From Chondrus crispus (lineage: Eukaryota; Rhodophyta; Florideophyceae; Gigartinales; Gigartinaceae), in contig NW_005178685.1 of NCBI RefSeq assembly GCF_000350225.1, positions 183,319 through 247,318 on the forward strand: DNA of 64,000 nucleotides, in the 5' to 3' direction. Position 1 is the first letter of the stretch. Each line of letters begins with the position of its first letter. Made by a program: the position numbers and the translations under genes. The notes under the pieces were generated by a model, which saw only the letters and a program-made list of their open reading frames with translations, was not told where the DNA came from and made no database searches. Positions 41,727-50,791 of this stretch are shown in pieces.

Positions 41727-42942
41727 TACTGTAGAGTCATAGCGCGAGCTACGCCGTTCCAGGCGGTAGGTCTTGTAGTTGACGGCCTTGGTAAACAGGT
41801 CATTGAGGGCCTCATTACCGTGGGCCGTCGCTCGTCGCTCTTCGGGGCAGCCCGGCGGTGTCTGCTCGAGCGACGATGCTCCTCATCCGACACGGTGTGG
41901 TAGTCTTCCGAGTCAGACGGGTCGTGCCGGTGCCGGTCTCGGCTTCTATCGCGGCGTGCCCTGTGGCCCCGCCTGCGAGAGTCTTCCGAACCGGATGGGT
42001 CATCATCGGAGGGGTATCCTCCCCCTCCGGCATCGCGGTATCGCCCGTGGCGTGCCTCGCGGTTATCGCGGTATCGCCAGCGGCGTTCCTCGCGGTCTTC
42101 ATCCGTCCTGTGACGGGGGTCTTCTGCGTCGGAATACCGAGTGTATTCCGCTTCGGTCCTGTGCGTGCCGGGTGCACGTCTTCTGTTCAACCGGTACGGG
42201 TCCCGATTCTCTGCCTCGGGGAGCCCCAGGCGGTTGTCTGTCCCGCGGGGGTCGCCCGTACCGGCGAGTATGGGGAGGACATTTTCTGTGGTCCTCCTTG
42301 TAGCACCGTGAACGGTTGGGAGATAGATGGCTCTGCCCTCCGGGTGAGGGTCCATCCTATCAATCCCGGTACGGCGCCGATCGGATCAGCGATATTAAAG
42401 CTTGAGTCCCGAACGGTTTCACGGCGCGGCGCCGGCGGCGGTACCGCGCCTCCCGTTTCGGTAAATTTCGTGGCCAGACGGATGGCCACGGCGGAGCGAA
42501 TAGCTCCCTTTAGAGCCAATGCGGTCGGAGATTTGTCCTCTTCCGCGGCGAGCGCTGCCACCACCTCGTCGCGTACGAGGGGGGCGATCTTCTCGTCCAG
42601 CAGGGCGCGGAGCGCGGTGTCCGCATGCTCCGCCACCAGTCTTGGTGCCGTTCGGTCGAGGCAAACCTGGACGACCTGAGGTAGTTCCTCAGCGAGGAAA
42701 TCCTCCATCCAGGTTTGTAGTCGCGGGAGTAACGCGTCGTACAGTACTTGTACGCGGTTTCCACCACCAGCCGGTAGCCCGGCGGTGGTGTCCGAAACGG
42801 AAGGGGTCTTCTGACCCCTGGTAGACGGCGGGCGTAGCAGGGCTTCCGGATTGTCGACCCGGGGGCGCTGTGCGCCCCTGCCACCGCGGGTACTTGCTCG
42901 CCCGGAGGCGGTATCTTCTCCGGCGGAATCCGCACGGTTCAT
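41726..42942 (-). pseudogene. Element C gag N-terminal frames
   Basis: Two overlapping frames. 42942-42187 (251 codons, ATG start MNRADSAGEDTASG) has a helical middle part (LLPRLQTWMEDFLAEELPQV, LRALLDEKIAPLVRDEVVAA) and ends Pro/Arg-rich. 42355-41726 is strongly charged and repetitive in Arg/Asp (YRDNREARHGRYRD; RRRGHRARRDRSRDRHRHD) before joining the capsid frame. The charged region resembles an RNA-binding or disordered linker. Together they would be the gag N-terminus. No family-specific motif was recognised. Confidence 0.5.
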
Positions 42943-42949
42943 CGTCGAT

Positions 42950-43690
42950 GATCACTGGCGATCGACGCGGTGATTTTCGACCTCTTTCAATCCGATCGGT
43001 AATTGCTCGCGCTGGTGATCCAGTGCGGGCTCAATCTCTGTAGTTATCCCCTCCACAAGAGTACGAAAGTGTAGTATAACTACCTTCGTCCCGACCACTC
43101 GGAAACGAGGGGGGTTAGAGGTAAGGGAGCGCGCGCCGCTGGGTAACTCACGCACGAACGCAAACCGTACGGAAGGACTGGAAAAGAGGGAAGGCTCACG
43201 TGGCCGGTGACGCGCAGCCGGTCAGTGGTGTTAGATCCGGACGGCCGGTCAGGAGTTAGGAGCCTGAGACTAAAAGGGAAACCGGAACGGGATAGCAACT
43301 AGCCGTAAAGGGAAGGGAGGCGAGTCTGCCTCCCGTTTACTGGAACGGGGCAGGGGCCCCCGGTCTTAACCCCTAAGAGGGACGCCGGGACACCTGCCCC
43401 GCTACAGTAGCTGTTACTTACTGTATACCAGCTACTGTGCTAAATTGGCTAATTTGTGCCATTAACTACTAATTACCAGTTAGCCACCGTACGGATTATA
43501 CACGTGTGCCCGTGGCCACGATCCCGGCTAACGGTTGTGCCACGTGTTACCCGTGACCACGCCCGCTGTTACCGGCTGTCTCACGTCGGACCCTTGGGGT
43601 ACTACTGTGCACGGCGGCGGGCGCGTGTACGCCTGCTCGCTACAGTAGCACCCGACCTCCCGCGCGGTTATCATCTCGCCGGGGGGTTGT
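42950..43690 (-). other. Leader and probable 5' LTR of element C
   Basis: Non-coding, upstream of gag. Contains repeated GCTACTGTAGC-type sequence near 43403 and 43649, AT-rich patches and several CACGTG-like hexamers (about 43500-43560). LTR ends, primer-binding site and target duplication could not be fixed by eye. Confidence 0.35.
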
Positions 43691-43720
43691 GGTACGGAAT
43701 TGTACTGCAATCTTCTTCGA

Positions 43721-44490
43721 ATGAAGAAAATATTCACAGCGAACTGCGATGCCGCAAATCTTCTGTTCAAAAGATTGAAGGATGGTGATCTGAAGGGAAC
43801 GGAAACTCCTCGCGCTGCTTGGGATTCCGAAACTGCATTCCAGGAATATAGCTTAGCAGTTTTCCGAACAAGGTACAACAAAATTAAGGCCTCTTTAGGA
43901 CTCTCTGGGAAGAAACCGGGTAAGACAACCAACCCGTTTAAGTTCCCCAAATGCTCCTGTCTTCATTATTTTATATGGTATTTATATTCTAACGTAACCT
44001 GTTCTGCATAACAATCTTTGTATTTTGTGTAATAGGGAAGGACCTCGATGACGTTTTGGAGGCTAGGGCCCTAGAGCGGAAGTGCACGAACCGGGATGTG
44101 GAGGAGCGGGCTGTGCCACGAGATGGCCGTAGTTCGTTTGATGGTTCTGAGTCTTCCCTAGAAAACGAGAACGGAGGGGATGGGTCGGATGGTGTTAGTG
44201 GATGGCAGACGTTCAAGCTTCCTCATTTGTTCTATGTCTGGCTTGAACCGGTATCCATGCTTCGAATGCTGAATGTAGCTATTTTGCTTCCTGCTGGAAT
44301 TGAAGAAGATGCGCTTGAGGTTGGGGTTGTTGACGATGGGTGCTGTCTGGAGGTCTCTGTTAAGTGGCTACCGTCGATGACGCAGTTCGATGTGCTTCAC
44401 CGCAAGTGGTTAGATCCTAATTCCAAGTTGAAACTTGAAATGTATCATCCGATGCTACAGGCGTGCGAAAATGAACTCAAGAAAATGTGA
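43721..44490 (+). CDS. Small spliced gene of unknown function (one intron)
   Basis: Exon 1 starts at an ATG (43721) and runs to 43919: ANLLFKRLKDGDLKGTETPR, FQEYSLAVFRTRYNKIKASL. An intron with GTAAGA at 43920-43925 and TAATAG at 44030-44035 (116 bp) joins in frame to exon 2 (44036-44490), reading on as GKDLDDVLEARALERK. Exon 2 has an acidic Ser/Gly linker and a folded-looking part (LPHLFYVWLEPVSMLRMLNV; GVVDDGCCLEVSVKWLPSM). The frame hits TGA at 44488 but stays open in the same register to a TAA at about 44690. So either the gene is a young pseudogene or the protein ends there. No family recognised. It sits directly beyond element C and may itself belong to a repeated family. Confidence 0.5.
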
Positions 44491-45247
44491 AAGAAACAAA
44501 GCGATGATATATGGTCCCGCTGCAAAATTTACTTGCCTTTCATTATTCAGACCCGCGTGTCAGACGACGAGCAGCACCGTCTAGCTTTCGCGGGACTGAA
44601 CGACTGTGTTGTGAATGTGTCGTTGCATGCGGCGGAGAACGAAAAGTACAGTGGGTCAAGTAGTAAGAAACCATTTCGGGAACATTAAATTGATATGCAT
44701 GACTTTAAAACGTACATGGTTGTAGCTACAGTTGTTAGCATATTGAACAGCTTCAGAACTACACTCTTTCAGTTGTCGGGATCGTATTTTGTATCGCAGA
44801 GCTGGAGTGCTAAATTTGTTGGAAGAATGAAGCTCTTCATTTCATGGAAAAGAATGGGGTTGTTGTGCTGCCCCCTTTCCCTCCGTTATCCATTTTTATG
44901 TGAATAAGAGAATGATTATTTTGAGTCGTAAACTGTTTTATCTGGGGAAGTCGACAACCTGCAAAGTAAGGATCCCTGCAAATTTCTGAGAGCATTGAAG
45001 TTCTTTTAAATGTATGTTGAGTCCCATCAGAGCTACCCTCAGCTTTACTGCCGACAAAATAAGACGGCTTTGCCGAGCACTTATACCATACAAAGATCAA
45101 ACATATCTTCAGATTGAGCCCGCAATTTTCGCAACAGGCGTTGCCGATGCGTATAAAGTGGCACGGTCTGGAGGAAATAACTGTAGCAGGTGCATCACAA
45201 CTCATTAAATGCAAGATATATACATCACACTACTATGGTATATATAA

Positions 45248-45325
45248 TATACGTTTGCAGCAAATCTCGTACTATATAGTACGAGATTTGCTGCAAAGGT
45301 ATAAAAACGCTCATATGAGCGTTTT
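45248..45325. repeat. Two abutting palindromes, even-centred
   Basis: The first has arms 45248-45275/45276-45303 (28 nt, one mismatch, no central base). The second has arms 45304-45314/45315-45325 (11 nt, perfect). They abut at 45303/45304. Same layout as at 2932 and 9291 but without a single central base. Confidence 0.8.
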
Positions 45326-46900
45326 CAGGCTTTCGAAGAGCACATTTATCTAAACAGAGAGACAGTGCAACTATGGAGGTTTTACCCCAAAAGCTGAGTT
45401 CGAACTGACCATTAAGAGGTTTATGCTTCAATTAGAACGGTAAAGCAATTTGGAGGATGAACTACTAAATGGGTTTCTGAACAGCTTTTTATGCGGTTGA
45501 ACGATTGGCGTATTACAATTTCCCATCATGTGTTTATCGTGTTTGAACAGAAGTTTCTTACATGTAATGGCAAACAGGTAGTAGGGCCTCTCCGAATCAC
45601 CTAATCGCAATGCGACGCATCGGTTAAAAATATTACAAAGCTCTGCTAGTAAAGCATGAGATACATGTATGCATTTCTAAAAGGACGAACATTATATGCT
45701 ATTTGCTGCATCGGTTTTAAAAGTGGCAGTTGTGAATCGTCGAGGACCCTGTCCGCGCTGTTGCTATGTACAGATTTACATTTATCGCTACTGCGAACGT
45801 TTGTAATCTATTGGAGCTCAACAGGGTCTTCATATGTCTCATAAGAATACGAAGGCTTCTGGAGCGCAAAACAATGTACAGGTGTACGAATTAGATTTAT
45901 TTCTATTAGAGCATTGAGTAAAATATGATCATCGCTATATGGATGAACTGAAACAGCATGTCTTTCTACAGACTAGCACCCCACATTTAATGAGAAGCAT
46001 ATGTAGTGCTACGAGATGCAATAAATGTTTTAAGGGACACATGCATTTCTGATAACGATCTAATACCGTGTTTTTGGCATATATGTTCTTATTCAAGGAT
46101 AGAGTCTTGAAGAAAACATGCGAAAAGTTATAGGTAACCGACATTAACCCAGGTTGGATATTTCTATAGTTCCGGATGTCAAGTGCCGTGGTAATGCGAA
46201 CGAAAAGTTTAGATTTTGACGCTTATTACATTGAGAATGCTAACCGAAGCGGTATATACCTACTTAGTTTCTGGCGTACTGGGAGTTTTACGCAAACTCT
46301 GTCTGCATCAGGCTGCAATTGAGAAACAAGAATTCGTGTATGTCGTATGACTACTTTTATCGGTTACACAAAAACTGTTGAAGGAGACGTTGAGCTATTA
46401 GGAGTTTTAATCTACAATTTGATGTAGCATTGACATGGAAGTGCATACGCAACGTACCATCAAGAGAGTAAAGCACTATGTTGTTCTATAGATGGTTCCC
46501 TTTTCTATTCTTCAAAGGGAAAGCAAGGCTTGAGGCATTGTCTGGGAAGCCTCTGGGGTGAGGAGTGAGGTTCCTGATGCAGGAGAGGAAAATATGAATC
46601 GTTCTGTACAGAGTCCACGGTGGGGTCATTAAAAGATGGCATTTATTGTCCACTATTTGAAACATTTGCGAAAATCGGGGTTTCCCGCAGACTCCTGCCC
46701 GCTTGCAACCAAACCTAGCCGTCTGATGAGTGTTTCGACCACGGTAAACGGGAGAGCGGACTACAATCTAACACTTGAAATGGAGGCGGCTTAAAAGTAA
46801 AGATTACAACTCAAGATATGGCTCCTTGAAGATAGCTCTCGTAACAGCCTTTCACAGTCCGAAACGTCCAATAATTTAGGAAGAAACAGACAATAAACTA

Positions 46901-46921
46901 TTCCATGTACAGTACATGGAA
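46901..46921. repeat. Odd-centred palindrome
   Basis: Arms TTCCATGTAC (46901-46910) and GTACATGGAA (46912-46921) around one A at 46911. No partner abuts it. Confidence 0.75.
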
Positions 46922-47993
46922 GAGGTCTATTCCATGCATTGGTTGAGGGATAAGGCGCTCAAAAAAATGGCAAATGTCTACGTCAAGTTATCCCCGGATG
47001 TAACGGGCAACAGTCTCCCCTGTAGCCTTAAGGCGACTTCAAAATCGATACCCGCTGGTTTTATCGGGAGCACAATTTCTTGAAAGCAAGAGGCAACGGA
47101 ACAGGAAGCATAAAATTGTATGCTGGTTCACGCACATAGGGGAGAAAGCATTGCTCGACGGGGTCGTGCTCCCAAGGCCACTTGGATTGATCAGGAAGCC
47201 TACCTATCTGCCCTGATCTGAGCTGCGGCAGGGACGTCAGGTCATCATACGGTATGATACTATGAGCAGTGATGACAGCGCGGGGCCCGTGCCGACCAGC
47301 AAATTACAGTTTATTTATATCGTATGGGAGCGGAGCACTTCTGGTTCTGGATGCTCTGTTGCGTCCGCACAAACAGTGAGCACCATTTGGGTTTTCATCC
47401 AATCACTGCCCAGTCTTCAAACGGGCCGATGCATCTGATTTGCCACCGTTGAAAGGGCTTTCGATTCGAGTCACCTCGGCAATTTGTATGTTTCCGACTA
47501 TACTTCGATCGATCGCACTCTGTGTCTGCACTTCACGTTTCGACAGACTTCTTGGAGTAAGTGCGAGACCAGCTAGGCACGGCAAATTGACTATCAACTT
47601 GCATCGTGGATGAAAGGGCTCTCCTTATCTCGTCAAGAACTCCGTCGCCTCGTCAGAAAGAATTGAGCTTCAAAATGGCTGTGATATGGCTCTCACCGAA
47701 CTTATACTCGCATCACAACTGCAGTCGAGACTCGCAGCTGACGCACGGCCCACGAAGAAGAGCTCTTCGTGAAGCAAAACCTACGTTCTCTCTTTACGTG
47801 CAGTAACAATAGAGCAGAGCAATTGGCGCAGAGAATGTAGGGTAATAGAAATGAAACACAGAGGGGTGGAAATTTTAGGCCACCGACTGATGTCCCCACT
47901 CGTGTCCACTCCTGCGTGGCAGAAATCCAAAACAAGACAGGAACGCGTCCACGTCTCATTGGCATTTGATATTTTCGGCCCGCAAGTGAGGCC

Positions 47994-49106
47994 CTAAATG
48001 TGGGCACCAAATAGCGTTGACACAGATTCCTCGCGATGAACACGGCTAATGGTTTCAGCCATGAGCGTGCCGACTGAGAGCCTGGTAATACAAGAAAGTG
48101 ATTCGTACACTTCCTGTTTCAGCTCGATTGAGTTAGTGACAACCAGCTCCTCAATGCAAGAATTCTGAATACGTTCGACAGCCGGACCCGATAGCACAGC
48201 ATGGATACAGCAAGCCCGTACGCTCTTTGCCCCGTTCTCTTTTAGTGCGACTGCGGCTTTCGTAAGGGTACCAGCTGTGTCAACCATGTCATCGACGATG
48301 ATGCAGTCACGGTCCTGCACTTCACCGATGACATGTAGAACATGAGCTACGTTTGGCGCGGAGCGTCTCTTATCAATAATGGCTAGGGCCGCATCCAGGA
48401 ACTTTGCGAGCAGGCGAGCGCGTTCCATACCTCCTGCATCGGGTGATACAATGACCAGTGGATTGGGATTTGATGCTCGAATCGCGCGATATTCTTCTGA
48501 ACCATTGATGTAATTAACGAAGACGGGGAGTGCGAACATGTGATCGACGGGGATATTGAAGAAGCCTTGGATTTGGCCGGCATGAAGCTCGAAGGCCAAA
48601 ACGCGATGAGCGCCCGCAGTCTGTATTAGGTCTGCGACGAGACGCGCGGTAATGGGAACACGAGGGGCAGCTTTTCGGTCTTGTCGCCCGTATCCGTAAT
48701 ACGGGATGACAGCTGTAATACGTTTCGCTGAGGCCCTTTTGAGGGTATCAATGATGACGAGCAGCTCCATGAGATGATCATTGACCGGAGGAGACGTGGG
48801 CTGAACGATGAAAACATCTTTGCCACGCACATTGTCCTCTATAGCGACGCGAGTTTCGCCATCGGAGAAGCGGGATACGACGGCGGAGGTCATGCGAACT
48901 TTGAGATGTGAGGCGATCTCGCGAGCCAAGACGGGGTTTGCATTGCCAGCGACGACTCGAATTTCGTAGTTGAGGGCCTTATCGAGGTCCATGAGGTTGG
49001 TGTTGCTGTGAAAGTTTGAAAGAGAACCATTGGTGTAGCCAAAAATGGCCGGTTGGTTTGCCTCCTCCGGGACTTGAGCACCTTCCTCCGGCTTGCGAAC
49101 GGTCAT
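47994..49106 (-). CDS. PRS: Ribose-phosphate pyrophosphokinase (PRPP synthetase)
   Basis: Makes 5-phosphoribosyl-1-pyrophosphate from ribose 5-phosphate and ATP, the entry to purine, pyrimidine, NAD, His and Trp synthesis. 370 codons from the ATG at 49106. The frame runs 33 nt further upstream without another ATG. Seen: RFSDGETRVAIEDNVRGKDVF; the catalytic loop region IPYYGYGRQDRKAAPRVPIT (about 134-153); FELHAGQIQGFFNIPVDH (usually DLH, here ELH); SPDAGGMERAR (221-231); and the PRPP-binding loop CIIVDDMVDTAGTLTK (about 268-283). The length fits the family plus an N-terminal extension of about 45 residues (Glu/Pro/Ser/Asn-rich), which could be a plastid or mitochondrial targeting part or a disordered tail. 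No introns. It faces away from the CruP-like gene. Confidence 0.93.
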   Translation of the reverse strand: MTVRKPEEGAQVPEEANQPAIFGYTNGSLSNFHSNTNLMDLDKALNYEIRVVAGNANPVLAREIASHLKVRMTSAVVSRFSDGETRVAIEDNVRGKDVFIVQPTSPPVNDHLMELLVIIDTLKRASAKRITAVIPYYGYGRQDRKAAPRVPITARLVADLIQTAGAHRVLAFELHAGQIQGFFNIPVDHMFALPVFVNYINGSEEYRAIRASNPNPLVIVSPDAGGMERARLLAKFLDAALAIIDKRRSAPNVAHVLHVIGEVQDRDCIIVDDMVDTAGTLTKAAVALKENGAKSVRACCIHAVLSGPAVERIQNSCIEELVVTNSIELKQEVYESLSCITRLSVGTLMAETISRVHREESVSTLFGAHI

Positions 49107-50485
49107 GGCGGTTGGGAAGGGGTTAAGAGAAACAAACAAGAAGACGGTAAACGTACAGTCGGAAAGTCGGTTTGAGCTCAGTACGAGAGGGAGAACAAGG
49201 AATGTGTTCGCAAGAGGAGACGTGCGAAATGTTTGAGGCTGAGCGCAAGGATGTAGGGGGTTCGTGAATGAGCAGCGAGTCTAGAGACACGGAAGGAATG
49301 CAAGAAACGGATGGATGACCAGGCGTTCTAAAAGTGCACCAGTGTTGGTTGACGAAGTTTGGTGGGAAACAGAGCAATGTATATACACACGCAGGGTGTT
49401 CAGCGAGGATGAGCGGGCAGGGGACGTCAAAGAGGTGAACTCAATCGTAATGGAGGAGGGCAGAATTTAGAATAGCTATAAGGACGGGGCGGCCTGTCAG
49501 GCGTGAGAGGTAGCGAGAAAAGTGGTTTACTAAATGGCGGAGGGGCGAGGGCGGGGGAGGACGCCGGGCGGCGGGGAGCGAGGTGCACAGTTGCGGACGG
49601 GGGAGGTGGGTGCATGGGTGTCATAGCGTGGTCGTTGCGTGTCTGAAAGGTACCTAATTTTTGTTGTTTTCTGGACTTGGCCCGGCAGGCGGGCCACGGA
49701 CGGTCGTTTATCATACTGCGTTTTCAAGGCCCCAGCAGGTTTCGAGCCGCCGCCCCGCCGGGCACACGTCGCTGATCGTGAACTTGATTTGGCACGGACC
49801 GCCTCCGTCCCAACACGCATATATCTCTGATGCATGAACACCAGGTCCGTAATCTTAACCGCCTTGTACAGTATGTTTTCGTTCGTGCAACCTGAGTTTG
49901 TCTTACACTTTTTGCAATGTAATACCGAGTTCCACTATTGTGAAAAGGTCTATTTGGTGGGAAGCACTGTACTGCATGAGACAAACTCAGTACTACCCTT
50001 CGAAGGGTACAGGTACATGCTCGAGTGTGGAGAAATACCGGGGGCTAGCTAGTAATACGGCTTGGAACGACTGGCCCGTGCACCACAAGACGGAATGTCG
50101 CGCTCGGGACGACATACTGTACATGTCTACCTGCCGGTGAGCCATTTCTGGCGGCGAGACTTGGCCGTGCAAAATAGACCGCCTAAGCCCCAGACACATC
50201 TGCCCCAAGAGCTGCTTAAAACATCAACGTTTGATGGTACTGTATAGATTACAGTAATAGGGTTGTTCACTCGCTTTATGCAAATGGTATGTGTTGTACG
50301 CCCCTCTATTGGATGTTCTGCATATCCAGATGCATTTTAGACCAATGGCTAGGGCCAAGTGGCTCCCAAATATTCATGGCGCAACCAACCGGAGGCTCTC
50401 AGAATCCCGTTGGCCAGGACCTGTAAGGTTCCATGCACCTTTAAACCTTTTTTTCAAAACATTTCACTTCCTTGGCCTGACAGCA
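49107..50485. other. Intergenic, upstream of PRPP synthetase and CruP-like gene
   Basis: Presumably holds both divergent promoters; no TATA box can be assigned. Inverted repeats: CTGAGTTTGTCT near 49890 with AGACAAACTCAG near 49978, and the perfect palindrome TACCCTTC/GAAGGGTA at 49994-50009. Confidence 0.45.
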
Positions 50486-50621
50486 GCCTCTTAGTAAGAG
50501 GCAACAGCAGCCACACTTCAGGGCCTGGAGCGCAACAGAGCTAAGACCCCTGAACTTCAGGCTAAGAGGCTCTTACCCACGCTCCAGGCCCTGAAGTGTG
50601 GCTGCTGTTGCCTCTTACTAA
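50486..50621. repeat. Large inverted repeat with nested small palindromes
   Basis: Perfect 42-nt arms at 50491-50532 and 50580-50621 enclose a 47-nt loop. The left arm overlaps the small palindrome GCCTCTTA-G-TAAGAGGC (50486-50502). The loop contains CCTGAA-C-TTCAGG (50549-50561), again with one central base. As RNA this would be a very stable hairpin. Confidence 0.85.
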
Positions 50622-50636
50622 GTCGGAAGTTCAGGT

Positions 50637-50788
50637 GATCAGCCACCAGTTAATTCCTTTCCGAACAGCAGAGCGTACTACACGCGACAGGTATGTAGTA
50701 CACGTTTGAAGTGATGTGAGACGTGTTTACACGTGTCGGCGGCAAGAGGCGATCAGCCACCAGTTAATTCCTTTCCGAACAGCAGAGC
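50637..50788 (+). repeat. 38-bp direct repeat just upstream of the CruP-like gene
   Basis: Identical copies at 50637-50674 and 50751-50788 (GATCAGCCACCAGTTAATTC...), 114 bp apart. The second ends 3 bp before the first possible ATG (50792). They could be regulatory repeats or a duplication scar. Confidence 0.85.
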
Positions 50789-50791
50789 CCG

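Larger units (their letters stand above)
36931..43690 (-). mobile_element. Ty3/gypsy element C, 3'-truncated
   Basis: Minus-strand order: leader/LTR region (43690-42950), gag (42942-40494), protease (40473-39884), RT (39859-38558), RNase H and integrase (38557-36931). Coding is better preserved than in A or B, with one in-frame stop inside an otherwise open RT/RNase H and several frame changes in gag and protease. The integrase is cut at about 36931 by the LTR of chromovirus B, so the chromodomain, polypurine tract and 3' LTR are missing. A candidate 5' LTR contains GCTACTGTAGC near 43649 and again near 43403, but its ends are uncertain. Confidence 0.75.
44491..47993. other. Gene-poor spacer
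   Basis: Apart from the readthrough segment to about 44690, no gene is recognised in this AT-rich stretch. Two palindromic features occur (45248-45325 and 46901-46921). It forms the border between the transposon block and the gene island. Confidence 0.5.

Noticed and set aside
44695..44907. Plus-strand frame with a hydrophobic stretch, possibly a continuation of the spliced gene
   Set aside because: Starts after the TAA that ends the readthrough register and has no splice signal linking it; not called.
44837..45214. Minus-strand frame of 125 codons
   Set aside because: Cys/Ser-rich without motifs in AT-rich DNA; no supporting context.
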